In this document: piece by piece, positions 9,286 through 18,001 of the stretch
How positions within the stretch are numbered: the first letter of the stretch is position 1
How the letters are laid out: every line of letters begins with the position of its first letter
Assembly (NCBI RefSeq): GCF_001976145.1
Contig: NZ_MOXD01000009.1
Coordinates: forward strand, 62,051-126,050
Source: Serratia oryzae
Lineage (GTDB): Bacteria > Pseudomonadota > Gammaproteobacteria > Enterobacterales > Enterobacteriaceae
Direction: 5' to 3'
DNA: 64,000 bases
The notes under the pieces: model-generated
Told to the model about the DNA's origin: nothing
Database searches by the model: none
Seen by the model: only the letters and a program-made list of their open reading frames with translations
Position numbers and translations under genes: made by a program

Positions 9286-9582
9286 ATGGAGCAAAACGGT
9301 ATGAGGAATACAGCAAGCAAGTATGAGCTCAAGAAACGGCAGATGCTAAAGGAGTTACAAGGCTTGTGTGCACTGCAGATGACCGAAGAAACGCTACCGC
9401 CGCCGGAGTTGTGGCCAAAAACGCGGGAACTGGCAGATCGGTGCGGTGAGAATATCTATGTGGCGCGTTCGCTGCTTCTGGCGCTGGAAAAAGAGGGCAA
9501 GGTTTATTGCACTCATCGCAGCATAAATAATTCATTGCGTTGGTTTATCTGCACCGATCGGGTCTCTGCGCATAAAAAGTGA
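9286..9582 (+). CDS. Putative PapI/FaeA-like winged-helix fimbrial regulator
   Basis: A 98-residue basic protein. Residues about 45-75 (TRELADRCGENIYVARSLLLALEKEGKV) look like the helix-turn-helix of the PapI/FaeA family of small fimbrial transcription regulators, where the pattern is a REIA...YxARxxLxxLExxG motif. Translation may start at 9286 or, better placed behind a GGAG, at the second ATG (9301). It faces away from the pilin remnant, the layout typical of papI/papB-type loci, and so is probably the surviving regulator of a lost fimbrial operon. It could instead act on the intact fimbrial operon downstream. Family assignment is by pattern only. Confidence 0.5.
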   Translation: MEQNGMRNTASKYELKKRQMLKELQGLCALQMTEETLPPPELWPKTRELADRCGENIYVARSLLLALEKEGKVYCTHRSINNSLRWFICTDRVSAHKK

Positions 9583-9612
9583 TGGCTTGACGGTGCTCTG
9601 GAAGGTGCAAGG

Positions 9613-9618
9613 TATAAT
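9613..9618 (+). promoter_or_regulatory. -10 hexamer of probable fetAB promoter
   Basis: A perfect TATAAT lies 31 bp before the fetA ATG. The nearest good -35 (TTGACG, 9587-9592) is 20 bp upstream, longer than the usual 17 bp. Long spacers occur at MerR-family-controlled promoters, but no clear dyad was found, so this is only a note. Confidence 0.5.
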
Positions 9619-9648
9619 GGAACGATTGGGCACCAAACCGGAGTGAGC

Positions 9649-10326
9649 ATGAAGAGCAGTAACGACATACTGGTACTGGATGATATCCACTATCAAATCG
9701 GGCAGGCGGTTATTCTGGATTCTGTTTCTTTCGCGCTGCAAGCGGGTGAATTTAAACTGATTACCGGGCCTTCGGGGTGTGGGAAGAGCACGCTGCTGAA
9801 GATCGTCTCGTCTTTAATCAGCCCAACTCGTGGGCGCATTCTGTTTGACGGCAAATCCATTGATGCTATGGCGCCAGAGGACTACCGCAAACAGGTGTCT
9901 TACTGCTTTCAAACGCCCTCGTTGTTTGGCGACACCGTCTATGACAACCTCGCGCTGCCTTACCACATCCGTAAGCTGAAGCCGGACGAAAACAACATGC
10001 TGCGGGGTCTTGAACGCCTGGCTTTGCCTGGCGACATGTTGAAAAAAGGCATTAACGAGCTATCCGGCGGAGAGAAGCAGCGCATTTCCTTGATTCGTAA
10101 CCTGCAGTTTATGCCTAAGGTCTTGCTGCTGGATGAAATCACCAGCGCGCTGGATGAAGATAACAAGCGTAACGTTAATGCGCTGATCCATCGGTTGGTC
10201 GCCGAGCAGGGCCTGGCGGTGCTGTGGGTGACGCACGATAAGGATGAAATCAGCCATGCAGATGAGGTGATTACCCTGCCGGTTAACGGCGCGAATGCTC
10301 AGGAGAGTACCGATGGACCCGCATAG
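9649..10326 (+). CDS. fetA: ABC transporter ATP-binding protein FetA (YbbL)
   Basis: ATPase subunit of the FetAB exporter, which in E. coli lowers cellular iron and improves resistance to oxidative stress. The 225-residue product has the same length as E. coli FetA and shows Walker A GPSGCGKST at residues 40-48, the signature LSGGEKQ, Walker B VLLLDEITSALD and the switch histidine in WVTHDKDE. The ATG at 9649 is preferred because GGAG lies five bases upstream; an in-frame GTG sits at 9643. It overlaps fetB by 14 bases, implying translational coupling. In E. coli the pair lies near cueR; here it follows the decayed fimbrial locus. Confidence 0.92.
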   Translation: MKSSNDILVLDDIHYQIGQAVILDSVSFALQAGEFKLITGPSGCGKSTLLKIVSSLISPTRGRILFDGKSIDAMAPEDYRKQVSYCFQTPSLFGDTVYDNLALPYHIRKLKPDENNMLRGLERLALPGDMLKKGINELSGGEKQRISLIRNLQFMPKVLLLDEITSALDEDNKRNVNALIHRLVAEQGLAVLWVTHDKDEISHADEVITLPVNGANAQESTDGPA

Positions 10327-11086
10327 TATTACCAATGAATCATTGGGGCTTTCGATGATGTTGGTGGTGGTCGCCATTCTGATCAGCCACAGAGAAAAGC
10401 TGGCGCTGGAAAAAGAGATTATCTGGAGCATCTGCCGCGCGGTGGTGCAACTGATTATCGTCGGCTATGTTCTGAAGTCTATTTTTGCTTTAAATAATGA
10501 CATTCTGACGGTACTGATGGTGTTGTTTATCTGCTTCAATGCGGCGTACAACGCGCAGAAGCGCAGTAAATATATCGATCACGCCTTTTCTATCTCCCTG
10601 ATTGCCATCACCACCGGGGCGGCGCTGACGCTGTTGGTGCTGGTGTTAACCCGTTCAATCGCCTTCACGCCGATGCAGGTGATCCCCATCTCTGGCATGA
10701 TCGCCGGTAATGCCATGGTGGCCGTGGGGCTGTGCTACAACCATCTGGGGCAGCGCTTTCACAGTGAACAGCAGAAAATCCAGGAAATGCTCAGCCTGGG
10801 GGCCTCCCCCAAATTTGCCTCTGCGGCGCTGATCCGTAGCAGCATCCGCGCTTCGCTGATCCCCACCGTGGACTCGGCGAAAACCGTAGGCCTGGTGAGT
10901 TTGCCGGGGATGATGTCGGGGCTAATTTTTGCCGGGATCGACCCGGTAAAGGCGATCAAATACCAGATTATGGTGACCTTTATGCTGCTTTCCACCGCCA
11001 GCCTGTCGACCATTATTGCCTGTTATCTGGCGTACCGGAAGTTCTACAACGCGCGTGCGCAACTGGTGGTGGAGCGGTTGAAATAG
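10313..11086 (+). CDS. fetB: ABC transporter permease FetB (YbbM)
   Basis: Membrane subunit partnering FetA. The 257-residue product carries the UPF0014/FetB signatures, including ITNESLxLxxMLVxVAILISHREKLALEKEI at the N-terminus, NAMVAVGLCYNxLGQR in the middle and PTVDSAKTVGLVSLPGMMSGLIFAGIDPVKAIKYQIMV towards the C-terminus, with about seven hydrophobic spans. The ATG at 10313 has an AGGAGA ribosome site and lies inside the end of fetA. Metal specificity cannot be read from the sequence; iron export is known for E. coli. Confidence 0.92.
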   Translation: MDPHSITNESLGLSMMLVVVAILISHREKLALEKEIIWSICRAVVQLIIVGYVLKSIFALNNDILTVLMVLFICFNAAYNAQKRSKYIDHAFSISLIAITTGAALTLLVLVLTRSIAFTPMQVIPISGMIAGNAMVAVGLCYNHLGQRFHSEQQKIQEMLSLGASPKFASAALIRSSIRASLIPTVDSAKTVGLVSLPGMMSGLIFAGIDPVKAIKYQIMVTFMLLSTASLSTIIACYLAYRKFYNARAQLVVERLK

Positions 11087-11215
11087 TGGGGAAAGGAGGA
11101 AACTAAGCCAGCGTGTAAAAATTGGCTGATCTATTATCAAAATAGATGAAGCCAATAATGTAAAAGTTGCCACCGTGTTTACTTAGCCTGCGGTAAACAC
11201 GATGGAGAATAGGCC

Positions 11216-11376
11216 TATACCCGTCATACTTTAAGTTGCTTGGGTGTTGGCTGCGTGACTCGGCCCATCCATGGGCCTCGCCCCTTCGGGGCCGCTGCAA
11301 GCAGCGTTCAAATCAGCCTTTGACTGATTTGTCACTCCGTTGCCGCCTACAAGCAACTCGAATTATTTTGGGTATA
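11216..11376 (-). repeat. Hairpin repeat family 1, copy C (short form)
   Basis: Opposite orientation to copies A and B. In the element's own orientation the central hairpin is CAAATCAGTC-AAA-GGCTGATTTG: one A to G change relative to copy B, which leaves a G-U pair. It lies between fetB and the last fimbrial gene. Confidence 0.9.
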
Positions 11377-11378
11377 TA

Positions 11379-11918
11379 TCAATCATACCGTACGTTAAAC
11401 TGCACGGTGACATTGGCATTGCCAGGTTTAACATCATTACTCAAAGACTTATAGCGTGCGGAATAAGGGAAGGTAGTCTCTTTTCCCACTAGAGCAAGCC
11501 CTGTCGTCAAACGCCCTGACGGTGCATAACCCACAGGCATAACCTCTCCCCGGTAGTCGTCAATGATCTCCAGTCCTACACCGCTGGCCGTGGAGCTTTG
11601 GCCTGGTTCATCCAGAGCAAAGACCGTGCTGCTGTTTTCTGCGGCTGTGCCATCGAAACCCACCCAGGCGATCGTGCTAAGCGCACAGTCAGTAAATTTC
11701 AAATTGAACGGCACCGCTTTTGAAATAGCGCCTGGCGTTTTCAATTCTGACAGTTGAACATTATCCAGTGCTACCGTCATGTTGTGTGAGTCGGCATGCA
11801 GGTTGCAGGTGGCATCAAAGAATTCGGCAGTAACAGTCACGTTGCCATCGGCAGACAATGTACTGAAAGAGGTGATTCCGACAGTCGCAAATAATAAAAT
11901 GCCATATATATTTTTCAT
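11379..11918 (-). CDS. Fimbrial minor subunit (type-1 pilin family)
   Basis: Secreted pilin of 179 residues: signal peptide ending near residue 22 (MKNIYGILLFATVGITSFSTLSA), a pilin domain with two cysteines (DATCNL and TDCAL), and a C-terminal beta-strand (NVTVQFNVRYD) with the penultimate aromatic residue recognised by chaperones. The ATG at 11918 follows AAGGA with seven bases between; an upstream in-frame ATG adds 16 residues that do not look like a signal peptide. It is the last gene of the minus-strand chaperone-usher operon; its role as minor or terminator subunit is inferred from position. Confidence 0.85.
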   Translation of the reverse strand: MKNIYGILLFATVGITSFSTLSADGNVTVTAEFFDATCNLHADSHNMTVALDNVQLSELKTPGAISKAVPFNLKFTDCALSTIAWVGFDGTAAENSSTVFALDEPGQSSTASGVGLEIIDDYRGEVMPVGYAPSGRLTTGLALVGKETTFPYSARYKSLSNDVKPGNANVTVQFNVRYD

Positions 11919-12005
11919 CACAATATCCTTAGGTCTTGATGGATGTCTGTAGTGCCATAACATCACTGTCTGATGGTTAAAAAAGCGAGCCAGACGCCAG
12001 TCTTC

Positions 12006-12554
12006 TCAAGGGTATTCCACGCTAAATTGTATATTCGCTATGGCTGTTCCAGGCATTATTGCACCGGGTTCCAAAGCGTAATATCCGACAGTGAATGGCA
12101 GCTTGTTGACGGTGCCTGCACCCGTTTGAAGATCGTAGGTTTTGCTGACCCCATTAACCGAAACCAGGCTGCTGAAATCAAAGTTGTCTGAAATGATAAA
12201 GCCAGCGTTGCTTGCGGCATCTGTTTGCCCCGCGTTACTGAGAGCAAATAGCTTATCTGCGTTATATCCTGTGCTTAATGCTTTTTCTCCTTCAAAACGA
12301 ATACGGACCTGATTGCTACTGGCTGGACAATTATTGAGCTGGATAGTGAAGCTAGCACCTTGACCACCGAGTGCCCCAATATGTGCCGTAGACCTTCTGC
12401 CCAAGTCCAACGTCTGTTTCTTCGAGCCTGCATCCAGCTCGCAGGCATTTTCTTTAAGCTTGCCACTGAACGTCATCGTGCCATCGGCGGCCCACAGCGG
12501 TGGGGCCAGTAGCGTGGCGGCCAGAATAGCCAAGGGGGTGATACGCTTAATCAT
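12006..12554 (-). CDS. Fimbrial subunit (type-1 pilin family)
   Basis: A 182-residue pilin with an N-terminal signal peptide (cleavage expected after PPLWA, about residue 22), the domain start GTMTFSGKLKENACEL, a second cysteine in NNCPAS and a C-terminal strand IANIQFSVEYP. It lies between the putative tip adhesin gene and the last subunit gene, all on one strand. It is probably a minor or adaptor subunit assembled by the operon's chaperone and usher. Function is inferred from family and context. Confidence 0.87.
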   Translation of the reverse strand: MIKRITPLAILAATLLAPPLWAADGTMTFSGKLKENACELDAGSKKQTLDLGRRSTAHIGALGGQGASFTIQLNNCPASSNQVRIRFEGEKALSTGYNADKLFALSNAGQTDAASNAGFIISDNFDFSSLVSVNGVSKTYDLQTGAGTVNKLPFTVGYYALEPGAIMPGTAIANIQFSVEYP

Positions 12555-12565
12555 GCTGAATATCC

Positions 12566-13492
12566 TTATTGGTAGGTCAGATTAAATGTCGCCACGGCGT
12601 TGACGTCGCCAGAGGCCACCTGGGGCTGCGTCTGGTAATAACGCACGGTAAACGGATAGGTACGCAGGCCCGCCGGGGCGGTTTCCAGCGGCAGTCGCTC
12701 ACCCAGTTTCAACGGCGTCTGGTTGTACAACAGTTGCACACCAATACCGCGTGCCACGCCGGGTTGGTCTTGATCCACCAGCGCCAGCACCCCCGGCGTG
12801 CCGCTGGCGTCAGCTTCGCCGTCAAACTGAATGTTCACTTGTGCTCCGGCGTCGCAGATCAGCGATAGTTGAAAGGTTTGTTCGCCCTGTGAACTGCCCG
12901 GGCCGCTAAAACCGCTGCGCAGCACTGCGGGCAGCGGCACCACTCTGTCCCGGCTGTCGTTCATTTCACAGGCCTGGCGGGTGATGGCTATCGGGGAGGA
13001 GAGCATCAACTGTTCTACCACCTGCCCGTTCACGGTTTTGCGCGCATATTCACCGCTGTTGATCACCCCGGAGGAGATTGGCCCAGTGACCACCAGGCGC
13101 AGGCTGAAATAAGTCATTGGGCTGGGAGGGGGGCCCTCACGATAATTATCTGGCCAACCGTCGTTAAACATTGGGGTACTGGAAACAGCATATCCAACAC
13201 CCGCGAGGCCGGTGCTGTAGACCTGGCTTTGCCCGCTGAGCATGCCGCTGTCCTGCCCCACCAGATTACTGCGCAACGTGTTAGCCGTTTCACATTCCCC
13301 GGTCAGTATTGACCGATTGGCCTCTGCGGTTTGCTGCCAGATCACGCTGCCCACCGGCAGATCGCGCTGTACCAGTAAAGGAGGAATGGTGACCGTTATC
13401 TTTGCCGCAGGGCCATCCAGTGCACAGGGAGCGGCCCAGGCATATCCACTGACCCCCGCCAACAGACACACTCCCGTTATCAGCTGTTTCAT
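12566..13492 (-). CDS. Putative fimbrial tip adhesin
   Basis: At 308 residues this is nearly twice the length of the other pilins and fits a two-domain adhesin: signal peptide to about residue 20 (MKQLITGVCLLAGVSGYAWA), a receptor-binding domain of roughly 150 residues without pilin signatures, then a pilin domain from about residue 165 with ITRQACEMND, a second cysteine in SLICDAG and the chaperone-recognised final strand VATFNLTYQ. It directly follows the usher gene (stop to start 9 bp), the usual place of FimH-like adhesins. Receptor specificity cannot be inferred. Confidence 0.8.
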   Translation of the reverse strand: MKQLITGVCLLAGVSGYAWAAPCALDGPAAKITVTIPPLLVQRDLPVGSVIWQQTAEANRSILTGECETANTLRSNLVGQDSGMLSGQSQVYSTGLAGVGYAVSSTPMFNDGWPDNYREGPPPSPMTYFSLRLVVTGPISSGVINSGEYARKTVNGQVVEQLMLSSPIAITRQACEMNDSRDRVVPLPAVLRSGFSGPGSSQGEQTFQLSLICDAGAQVNIQFDGEADASGTPGVLALVDQDQPGVARGIGVQLLYNQTPLKLGERLPLETAPAGLRTYPFTVRYYQTQPQVASGDVNAVATFNLTYQ

Positions 13493-13501
13493 CCGTGCTC
13501 C

Positions 13502-16066
13502 TTAAAGACACTGTCCGTTGATCATCGGGACGCCGGGTTCTGCCGTTGGCGCTGGCAGGCGGTAATTCACCCTACATTGCTGGTCTGGTTGCGCGCCCCA
13601 TTGCACCTGCAGCACGCCGCTTTCCGGCATCCCCGTCAGGTAGACCTGGCCACCGTCACCGACAATATTGCTGTTTACTTCTGCCGCGCCCTGTAACGCC
13701 GCCTGGGCACCAAAAGGCACCGGCTTGCCGCCCGCTTGCAGCAGCGTCATCATCAGCCTGCTGCCCACCTTGGTCTGGTAATCGGCCAGCACCACCGCCC
13801 CTTGTGTTGGCACCACCGTTTTGCTGGTTAATGTCAGCTCGACATCATCGGCCAGCGTGCTTGGATCAAGTGCAATGGTGTTTTCACGGTATGGCGTGGC
13901 GTAGGTCACCACGGCATAGCCGCGCCGATCGGTTTTCACCCCGGCGTTATTGAGCACGTTAACCCCTGCGGCCCTTGGCGCTTTCACCAGCACCACCGTT
14001 TCGTTAAGCGGTTGAGAAAGGGTCACCCCCCCGGCGTGCATCAACACGCCGCCCTGCGCGCCATAGCTCAGGCGCTGCTGGTTGCTGTCGTGGCTGAAAC
14101 CGGTGCTGAGCAGTGCCTGTGGGGCACGATAGGCCAGGCTGGCGTTACCGCTTTGCCCTTGGCCCTGGTTGGTGTAACCCTGAGAGAGCCCCCAGTCGAG
14201 CGTGCCGTCGGCGGCACTGCCGTTAAGCCCGAGGGTATGCGTGGTCTGGCCGTTGTTGCTATGGCTCATGCCGTAACTGACCCACGCAGGCTGCGACCAG
14301 AGGTTGAACGGCACGCTGAGGTTGAGTGCCACTACCCGATCGGTGCTGTGGGGCGTATTGGCGGCATGGTTCTTGTTCTGGCTGTAATTGAGGCTGTAGC
14401 TCACGCCTTTAAAGCTGCCGTTGTATCCCAGGTTGATAGACTGCCGCTTGCCGCTGTTCCCCCTGAACTGTTCCGACACCAGGTTCAGCGCTAGTGAACC
14501 GCTCAGCGTTCCCAGCCCCTGCTGGATGGTCAGTTCCTGACGGCTGCGGGTTCGGGTGCCCAGGTTGGAAAAGTCAGAAGCGTTATCCACACCGCTGTTC
14601 AGCGTCTGCTGCAGCGTCGCGAACCCCTGGCTGGCGTACTGATACCCCGCCAGCGTCAGCCGCGTGCCCGTGGCATCGAAGCTTTTGCCGTAACGCAGGC
14701 GCCACATCTGCCCTTGGCTGTCGTTCTGCTCAGTGTGATCCGCTGCGCGAAGCTGGCTCCAGCCCTGGGTCACGTCCAGCGATAATGCCCCGGCGTTACC
14801 CATGTTTTTGCCGAAACCGGCGGCCAGAGAACGGTAGCGGCTGGCTAATTGTGTGCCGCCATAGACGGTGAGCCCCCACGGCAGGCCATAAATCAGCGTC
14901 GCCTGGAAGAAATCAGCGCGGGCCCCATTCTCATTCGGGCGGTACTGCCCGGCCGTGATGCTGTGGCTGAGACGGCCTTCCCGCTGCAGCACCGGCAGCG
15001 AAGCAAAGGGCACAATCAACTGCTGCTGGCTGCCGTCGCTCTCGGCGATTGTCACATTCAAGTCACCGCTGCCGGAGACGCCGTACAGATCGGCGATCTC
15101 AAACTCACCGGGGGGCACGTAGCGTTGGTCGATCACCTGGCCGTTTTGCCGCACCGTCACCTGCGCATTGCTGCGGGCAATCCCTCTGACCACCGGGGAG
15201 TAGCCTTGCAAGCTGTCTGGATACATCATGTCTACCGAAGCCAACTGCACGCCGCGAAACGGCAGGCTGTCAAAAATATTGCTGGGCGTGGTGGTGTCCC
15301 CCAGCGTCAACTGGCTTTTTAGCCGCACGATGTCACGTTGTAGATAGGTGTGCACGGCGTTAAAGTGCGTGCCGCCCCGATCGTCGCGGGTCCAGATGCT
15401 GTAGTTTCTCAGGCGCCAGGCTCCCAGGTTGGCACCGTTACGCAGGCTGAGAAAATAGCTGCTGTCCCGTTGCCCTCCACTGCGGCCGCGGCTCTGCGCC
15501 CCGTTGAAACCGTAGTTGCTGAACAGCGCAGGCACGCCGTTATCCCAGCGCTCGGGGGGGACGTAACCGCGCGCCTGATTTTTCAGGGCGATCTGTGGGA
15601 TGCTGAGTTTGAGTTGCTGATGACTGAACTGAAACTCGGCGCTGGCATGGGGGATAGCGTGCGCCAGATCGATACATTTGGCCTGCGCATTCAGCGCGGG
15701 AAACGCGGCGGTATCGATGCCAAGCGCCGTCAGATCCGCCACGCTCAGGCAGGGTTGCAGAGCGGTTTTGCCCGGAGCGTCTTTTTGCAATGTAAAGGCC
15801 AGGGTGCGGGTATCGATCTTTTTTTCGTTGAGAAACAGATCGACCCGGTATTCCCCCGGTGGGGCCTGAGTGCTCTGGTTGGAAAACACCGACAGGTCAA
15901 CGTCCGTTTTCGGCGTGTCGCCGATCTGCAGCAGGTTAGGGCTGAAAACATACTCGGCCTTTGCCAGCGAACTCCACAGCAGAAGCAGGCAGCCTATCTG
16001 CCACGCCAGCGGTGCCAACTCAGGTGCGCGGTTTGGCAAATCCCCTGTGAGGGTTGTGCTTGTCAT
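13502..16066 (-). CDS. Fimbrial outer-membrane usher (FimD/PapC family)
   Basis: An 854-residue usher, about the usual family length. The signal peptide ends near residue 37 (…WSSLAKA) and the periplasmic N-domain begins YVFSPNLLQIG. It continues through the translocation barrel with the plug region and family signatures (LRNGANLGAWRLRNYS, PFRGVQLASVDMMYPDSLQGYSPVVRG), and ends in C-terminal domains with a cysteine pair in the last 25 residues (DQQCRVNY and INGQCL). It forms the pore through which subunits from the chaperone are polymerised and secreted. It is located between the chaperone and adhesin genes of the same operon and appears intact. Confidence 0.95.
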   Translation of the reverse strand: MTSTTLTGDLPNRAPELAPLAWQIGCLLLLWSSLAKAEYVFSPNLLQIGDTPKTDVDLSVFSNQSTQAPPGEYRVDLFLNEKKIDTRTLAFTLQKDAPGKTALQPCLSVADLTALGIDTAAFPALNAQAKCIDLAHAIPHASAEFQFSHQQLKLSIPQIALKNQARGYVPPERWDNGVPALFSNYGFNGAQSRGRSGGQRDSSYFLSLRNGANLGAWRLRNYSIWTRDDRGGTHFNAVHTYLQRDIVRLKSQLTLGDTTTPSNIFDSLPFRGVQLASVDMMYPDSLQGYSPVVRGIARSNAQVTVRQNGQVIDQRYVPPGEFEIADLYGVSGSGDLNVTIAESDGSQQQLIVPFASLPVLQREGRLSHSITAGQYRPNENGARADFFQATLIYGLPWGLTVYGGTQLASRYRSLAAGFGKNMGNAGALSLDVTQGWSQLRAADHTEQNDSQGQMWRLRYGKSFDATGTRLTLAGYQYASQGFATLQQTLNSGVDNASDFSNLGTRTRSRQELTIQQGLGTLSGSLALNLVSEQFRGNSGKRQSINLGYNGSFKGVSYSLNYSQNKNHAANTPHSTDRVVALNLSVPFNLWSQPAWVSYGMSHSNNGQTTHTLGLNGSAADGTLDWGLSQGYTNQGQGQSGNASLAYRAPQALLSTGFSHDSNQQRLSYGAQGGVLMHAGGVTLSQPLNETVVLVKAPRAAGVNVLNNAGVKTDRRGYAVVTYATPYRENTIALDPSTLADDVELTLTSKTVVPTQGAVVLADYQTKVGSRLMMTLLQAGGKPVPFGAQAALQGAAEVNSNIVGDGGQVYLTGMPESGVLQVQWGAQPDQQCRVNYRLPAPTAEPGVPMINGQCL

Positions 16067-16139
16067 TCACTCACGATCCTTGTTCTGTCATATTCCATGG
16101 CGAAATGCGAGGTGGCATTACCTATGTGAATAAGTGGAT

Positions 16140-16805
16140 TTACAGCCTGTGCTGATAAACCTCACTGATCCCGCCAAAGTCGTTAATAATTTGCCAACTG
16201 ACGTGGTTGCCCTGCGCGTTGGCGGGCAGCCTATAGCCGATCGAGGCCCCTGGGGCAACCATCTGCGGTTCTTTGATTTTTTCGTTTGCCAGTGAGACAG
16301 AGTAGAAACTCAGGTAATAGGGCGAATCGTTGAATGCCTGCAGGTTGTTGCCGTTGCGCTGCCAGCGCAACGCTTTAGCTGCCTCCTCCAGCGAACCTTT
16401 CAGGCCGGCAGGGCGGTAGATCAGCTTGATACGGGTTCGGACCGCAATTTGTAGCTGGTTGCCTTTCCCTTCTGAAGGGGGAACGGATTTAACACTCAGC
16501 CAGAACAGTGATTCCTTATCTTCCGGTAATTGCCCGGCGATGCGAACCACACGCAAGGTATTTTCCTGCTTGCCATCCAGACGAAACAGAGGAGGAGTGA
16601 TGAGGAAAGGGGCTTTTTCTGTCCCTTCAATGTTGGTATTAGCCCAGGACTGTACCAGATAGGGAATATCGTCCGGGTTTTTGACCGTGATAGTAGCCTC
16701 TTTCTGGGCACCATTATAAATCAGGCGGGTTCCGCCAATAATGACCCCTGCATAGGCGCTGAATGGACTTAATATTGCAATCAGCAAAATAAAAGCTGCT
16801 TTCAT
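16140..16805 (-). CDS. Periplasmic fimbrial chaperone (FimC/PapD family)
   Basis: A 221-residue secreted chaperone: signal peptide to about residue 19 (…ILSPFSAYA), then two Ig-like domains. Family signatures are present: GVIIGGTRLIYNGAQKEATITVKNPD at the start, PYLVQSW, PPLFRLDGKQENTLRVV with the G1/F1 donor-strand region, FWLSVKSVPP and KLIYRP. It binds and folds pilins by donor-strand complementation and delivers them to the usher. It is the second gene of the operon, separated from the major subunit gene by a hairpin and a repeat remnant. Confidence 0.94.
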   Translation of the reverse strand: MKAAFILLIAILSPFSAYAGVIIGGTRLIYNGAQKEATITVKNPDDIPYLVQSWANTNIEGTEKAPFLITPPLFRLDGKQENTLRVVRIAGQLPEDKESLFWLSVKSVPPSEGKGNQLQIAVRTRIKLIYRPAGLKGSLEEAAKALRWQRNGNNLQAFNDSPYYLSFYSVSLANEKIKEPQMVAPGASIGYRLPANAQGNHVSWQIINDFGGISEVYQHRL

Positions 16806-16865
16806 TATTGATTACCTGATTATTAAGAATAAGGCGTTGTTGCGACACCCAGAATATTAAGAGCC

Positions 16866-16888
16866 GCGGGGCAATTAACGCTCCCCGC
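16866..16888 (-). terminator. Hairpin between major pilin and chaperone genes
   Basis: GCGGGG/CCCCGC stem with an 11-nt loop in the intercistronic gap. Partial terminators or processing hairpins after the first gene commonly let a fimbrial operon make excess major subunit; that role is inferred. Confidence 0.4.
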
Positions 16889-16909
16889 AACTCGAATTAT
16901 TTGGGGTGA
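16888..16909 (-). repeat. Truncated end of hairpin repeat family 1
   Basis: CAACTCGAATTATTTGGGGT closely matches the end of the family (CAACTCGAATTATTTTGGGT), but the remaining 140-180 bp are absent. It is a decayed remnant inside the fimbrial operon. Confidence 0.6.
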
Positions 16910-16937
16910 ATGGCTGTTCTACAGAAAGACTCAGGTA

Positions 16938-17456
16938 TTAATTATAAAGAACGCTGAACTGTACCGAGACGTTAGCATCCCCGGCGGTAATTTTGCCATC
17001 TGTCATTTTATAGGATGCGGTAAAAGGCAGCGAATTGGTGCCAGTGACTTTATCCAATGGCCAAGGGTCCGTTGCACCACCAGGGGCGACAACGCCAGAA
17101 TAACTTTTGATTTCAAGCCCGACACCACTGGCCACCCCTGGCTGACCGGTATTATCCAGTTGGAAGGTATCGAGATCGCTGGCATTGGCGGTACCATCAA
17201 GCTGTATACTTGCCGTATTGAGGGTGTCAGGGCAGTCGGTCAAGACCAGTGTGAAATCTTTTGGGTTAGCTCGGTCACCGACAGCATGGAAAGTATCAAT
17301 AGAGACATCATCCATGGTGACGTTGAGGGTTGGGCTGACATTACAGACGTTATCCACCACCTTTCCGGTAAAATGAATCACTCCGTCAGCAGCAAAGGCA
17401 GTGCTGGATAACGCCATACCGGTGATTAACATGCGAGTAATTAGAGACTTCTTCAT
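16938..17456 (-). CDS. Major fimbrial subunit (type-1 pilin family)
   Basis: First gene of the operon and the probable main pilin. The 172-residue product has a signal peptide MKKSLITRMLITGMALSSTAFA, the mature start ADGVIHFTGKVVDNVCNV, a second cysteine in LTDCPD, and the C-terminal chaperone-binding strand VSVQFSVLYN. The ATG at 17456 has AAGGA seven bases upstream; the open frame runs 58 codons further up without pilin features. The gene faces a roughly 500-bp AT-rich upstream region likely to hold the operon promoter. No fimbrial recombinase gene or clear invertible repeat was seen beside it. Confidence 0.9.
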   Translation of the reverse strand: MKKSLITRMLITGMALSSTAFAADGVIHFTGKVVDNVCNVSPTLNVTMDDVSIDTFHAVGDRANPKDFTLVLTDCPDTLNTASIQLDGTANASDLDTFQLDNTGQPGVASGVGLEIKSYSGVVAPGGATDPWPLDKVTGTNSLPFTASYKMTDGKITAGDANVSVQFSVLYN

Positions 17457-17970
17457 CACAAAATCCTTATCAGTGAGCGTTAAGGGGATAACGCTTTGTA
17501 TATGCGTTACCTTTTTTGTTATCGACACTTCCCATAGTGTCGATATTAAATCGGCCTTATCAGACTGGTTTTTTAGAAAAGCAGAGCCTAAATATGAAAT
17601 TTTTTTGCTAAAAAATTCAGCATTACGCATGGCATCCCATGCATGATAATTCCGAAAAGATGTATAAGTTTTGAATGTTTCTGTGGGGTGGATTTTTAAG
17701 TTATATTTAACTTTTTGTAAAGATAAAAGAAATTAAGAGGTATATTTTAGAGTTAATATTACCTTGGAATGGTTAATGAGGTTTTTTTTACCATAAAATA
17801 ATGATTAAGTAACATATTGTTTGGTTTTTATACATTAAACAAATAGTATTCAGAGCAAACTTTATGTTATGAGATTTATCCTGATAATAATGAAAGGCAG
17901 ATGCGTTTTTATAAGTTAAATTAACCTGAATAACAGCATGAGATAATTCGCTTTTGGGGGCGAGATTAAA
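17457..17970. promoter_or_regulatory. AT-rich upstream region of the fimbrial operon
   Basis: Strongly AT-rich non-coding DNA between the major pilin gene and the iolI-like terminator, typical of H-NS-silenced fimbrial promoters. It includes a small palindrome GCATGG-CATC-CCATGC (17627-17642). No promoter elements could be fixed. Confidence 0.4.
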
Positions 17971-17992
17971 GCCCCTTGCGTATGCAAGGGGC
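17971..17992 (-). terminator. Terminator of the iolI-like gene
   Basis: Perfect 9-bp stem GCCCCTTGC / GCAAGGGGC with loop GTAT just after the stop codon; on the minus strand it is followed by TTTAATCT. Confidence 0.75.
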
Positions 17993-18001
17993 TGATGATG
18001 A

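Noticed and set aside
9587-9618. MerR/CueR-type promoter for fetAB
   Set aside because: The -35 to -10 spacing of 20 bp is suggestive, but no convincing dyad between the boxes was found, so only the -10 was recorded.
17457-17970. Invertible promoter switch of the fimbrial operon
   Set aside because: No pair of inverted repeats at a plausible distance and no recombinase gene nearby.
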